Assembly (NCBI RefSeq): GCF_014643255.1
Contig: NZ_BMJI01000019.1
Span: forward strand, 1-64,000
From: Tersicoccus solisilvae
GTDB taxonomy: Bacteria > Actinomycetota > Actinomycetes > Actinomycetales > Micrococcaceae
Length of the DNA stretch: 64,000 bases
Reading direction: 5' to 3'
The notes below the pieces were generated by a model. That model made no database searches, had not been told where the DNA came from, and saw only the letters and a program-made list of their open reading frames with translations. Shown piece by piece: positions 63,586 to 64,000 of this stretch. Every line of letters starts with the position of its first letter. Position 1 is the stretch's first letter. The position numbers and the translations under genes are program-made.

Positions 63586-63654
63586 GGGCCGGTGTGTCCC
63601 GAGGGCGGCGCACCCGCGGCCCGGACTCGCCGGCTCCCGTCCGAGAGGAACGGC

Positions 63655-64000
63655 ATGTCCGACACCTGGTCCTTCGAGACCCGCCAGATCCACGCAGGTC
63701 AGCAGCCCGACCCCGCCACCGGGGCGCGGGCACTGCCGATCTACCAGACGAGTTCGTTCGTGTTCGACGACGCGGATCAGGCGGCCTCCCGCTTCGCGCT
63801 CGCCGAGCTCGGTCCGATCTACACCCGCATCGGCAACCCGACCAACGAGGCGGTGGAGAACCGGGTGGCGTCGCTGGAGGGCGGCGTCGGCGCCCTGCTG
63901 CTCGCGTCCGGGTCCGCCGCGACCACCTACGCGATCCTCAACGTCGCGCAGAGCGGTGACCACATCGTCGCCAGCCCCTCCCTGTACGGCGGCACGCACA
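63655..64000 (+). CDS. metY: O-acetylhomoserine sulfhydrylase, 5' part (runs off window)
   Basis: The first 115 codons from ATG 63655, after GAGAGGA. The sequence [47 protein letters not shown] and [12 protein letters not shown] matches the PLP-dependent Cys/Met-metabolism enzymes of the MetY/MetZ type. It converts O-acetylhomoserine plus sulfide to homocysteine. The upstream SAM riboswitch fits this role. The 3' end lies outside the window. Confidence 0.93.
   Translation, partial: MSDTWSFETRQIHAGQQPDPATGARALPIYQTSSFVFDDADQAASRFALAELGPIYTRIGNPTNEAVENRVASLEGGVGALLLASGSAATTYAILNVAQSGDHIVASPSLYGGTH

Overview
The window is very GC-rich (about 70% or more by eye). It has many GTG starts, dense stop/start overlaps (ATGA, GTGA), leaderless promoters and actinobacterial gene families: an ESX-type type VII secretion locus, MMPL, GatCAB, NAD-dependent ligase and a SAM-IV-type riboswitch. 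It is a chromosomal segment of an actinobacterium. A Micrococcales-like host is my best guess and is not proven. I saw no tRNA, rRNA, CRISPR array, phage or transposase gene.

Region 1 (1-24,600) is a type VII secretion (T7SS) island. The left part holds a regulatory block: a zinc-ribbon/FHA protein, a membrane Ser/Thr kinase, an RDD-FHA protein, a second FHA protein and an FHA-like/winged-helix protein. A convergent minus-strand operon carries an EccB-N-terminus-like small membrane protein, EccD, a MinD/EspI-like ATPase, the three-ATPase-domain EccC and two T7SS-associated proteins. No EccE, no mycosin protease and no full EccB are present in the window. Diverging from it are two WXG100-like proteins, a DUF6507-like protein and two large polymorphic toxins with an almost identical N-terminal half. 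Toxin 1 ends in a DNA/RNA non-specific nuclease and is followed by a YezG-type immunity gene. Toxin 2 ends in a domain I do not recognise. It is followed by four tandem paralogues (likely immunity genes), and then by a separately promoted gene whose protein looks like the toxin-2 tip fused to the immunity-like fold. That toxin/immunity/fusion arrangement is the most novel item in the window.

Region 2 (25,500-49,500) is mostly core chromosome. It holds ligA, an inositol-monophosphatase-like gene, a DUF6226-like gene, a DUF2087 gene, a glutamine amidotransferase, a metallo-beta-lactamase-like gene with a degenerate metal site, two DJ-1/GlxA-type genes, an NAD(P)-binding protein, a small DUF2945 protein, gatCAB, a TetR-MMPL exporter pair, a lipoprotein nuclease flanked by near-identical direct repeats, an SDR, a FAD oxidoreductase, a prolyl-oligopeptidase-family peptidase and a CPBP-family membrane protein. 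Several intergenic palindromes lie just past stop codons. One family occurs four times.

Region 3 (49,500-61,700) is a catabolic island around a LysR regulator. Leftward it carries an MHS-type transporter, a Gfo/Idh/MocA dehydrogenase and a TIM-barrel isomerase/dehydratase. Rightward it carries a 3-ketosteroid-dehydrogenase-like flavoprotein, then a translationally coupled run of YciI, zinc alcohol dehydrogenase, two more such flavoproteins and an SDR. The likely role is import and oxidation/desaturation of a small cyclic carbon source. The substrate is unknown.

Region 4 (61,700-64,000) holds a secreted NlpC/P60-type protein with a structured leader, a VOC-fold protein, and a SAM-IV-type riboswitch ahead of the 5' part of an O-acetylhomoserine sulfhydrylase gene (metY), which runs off the window.
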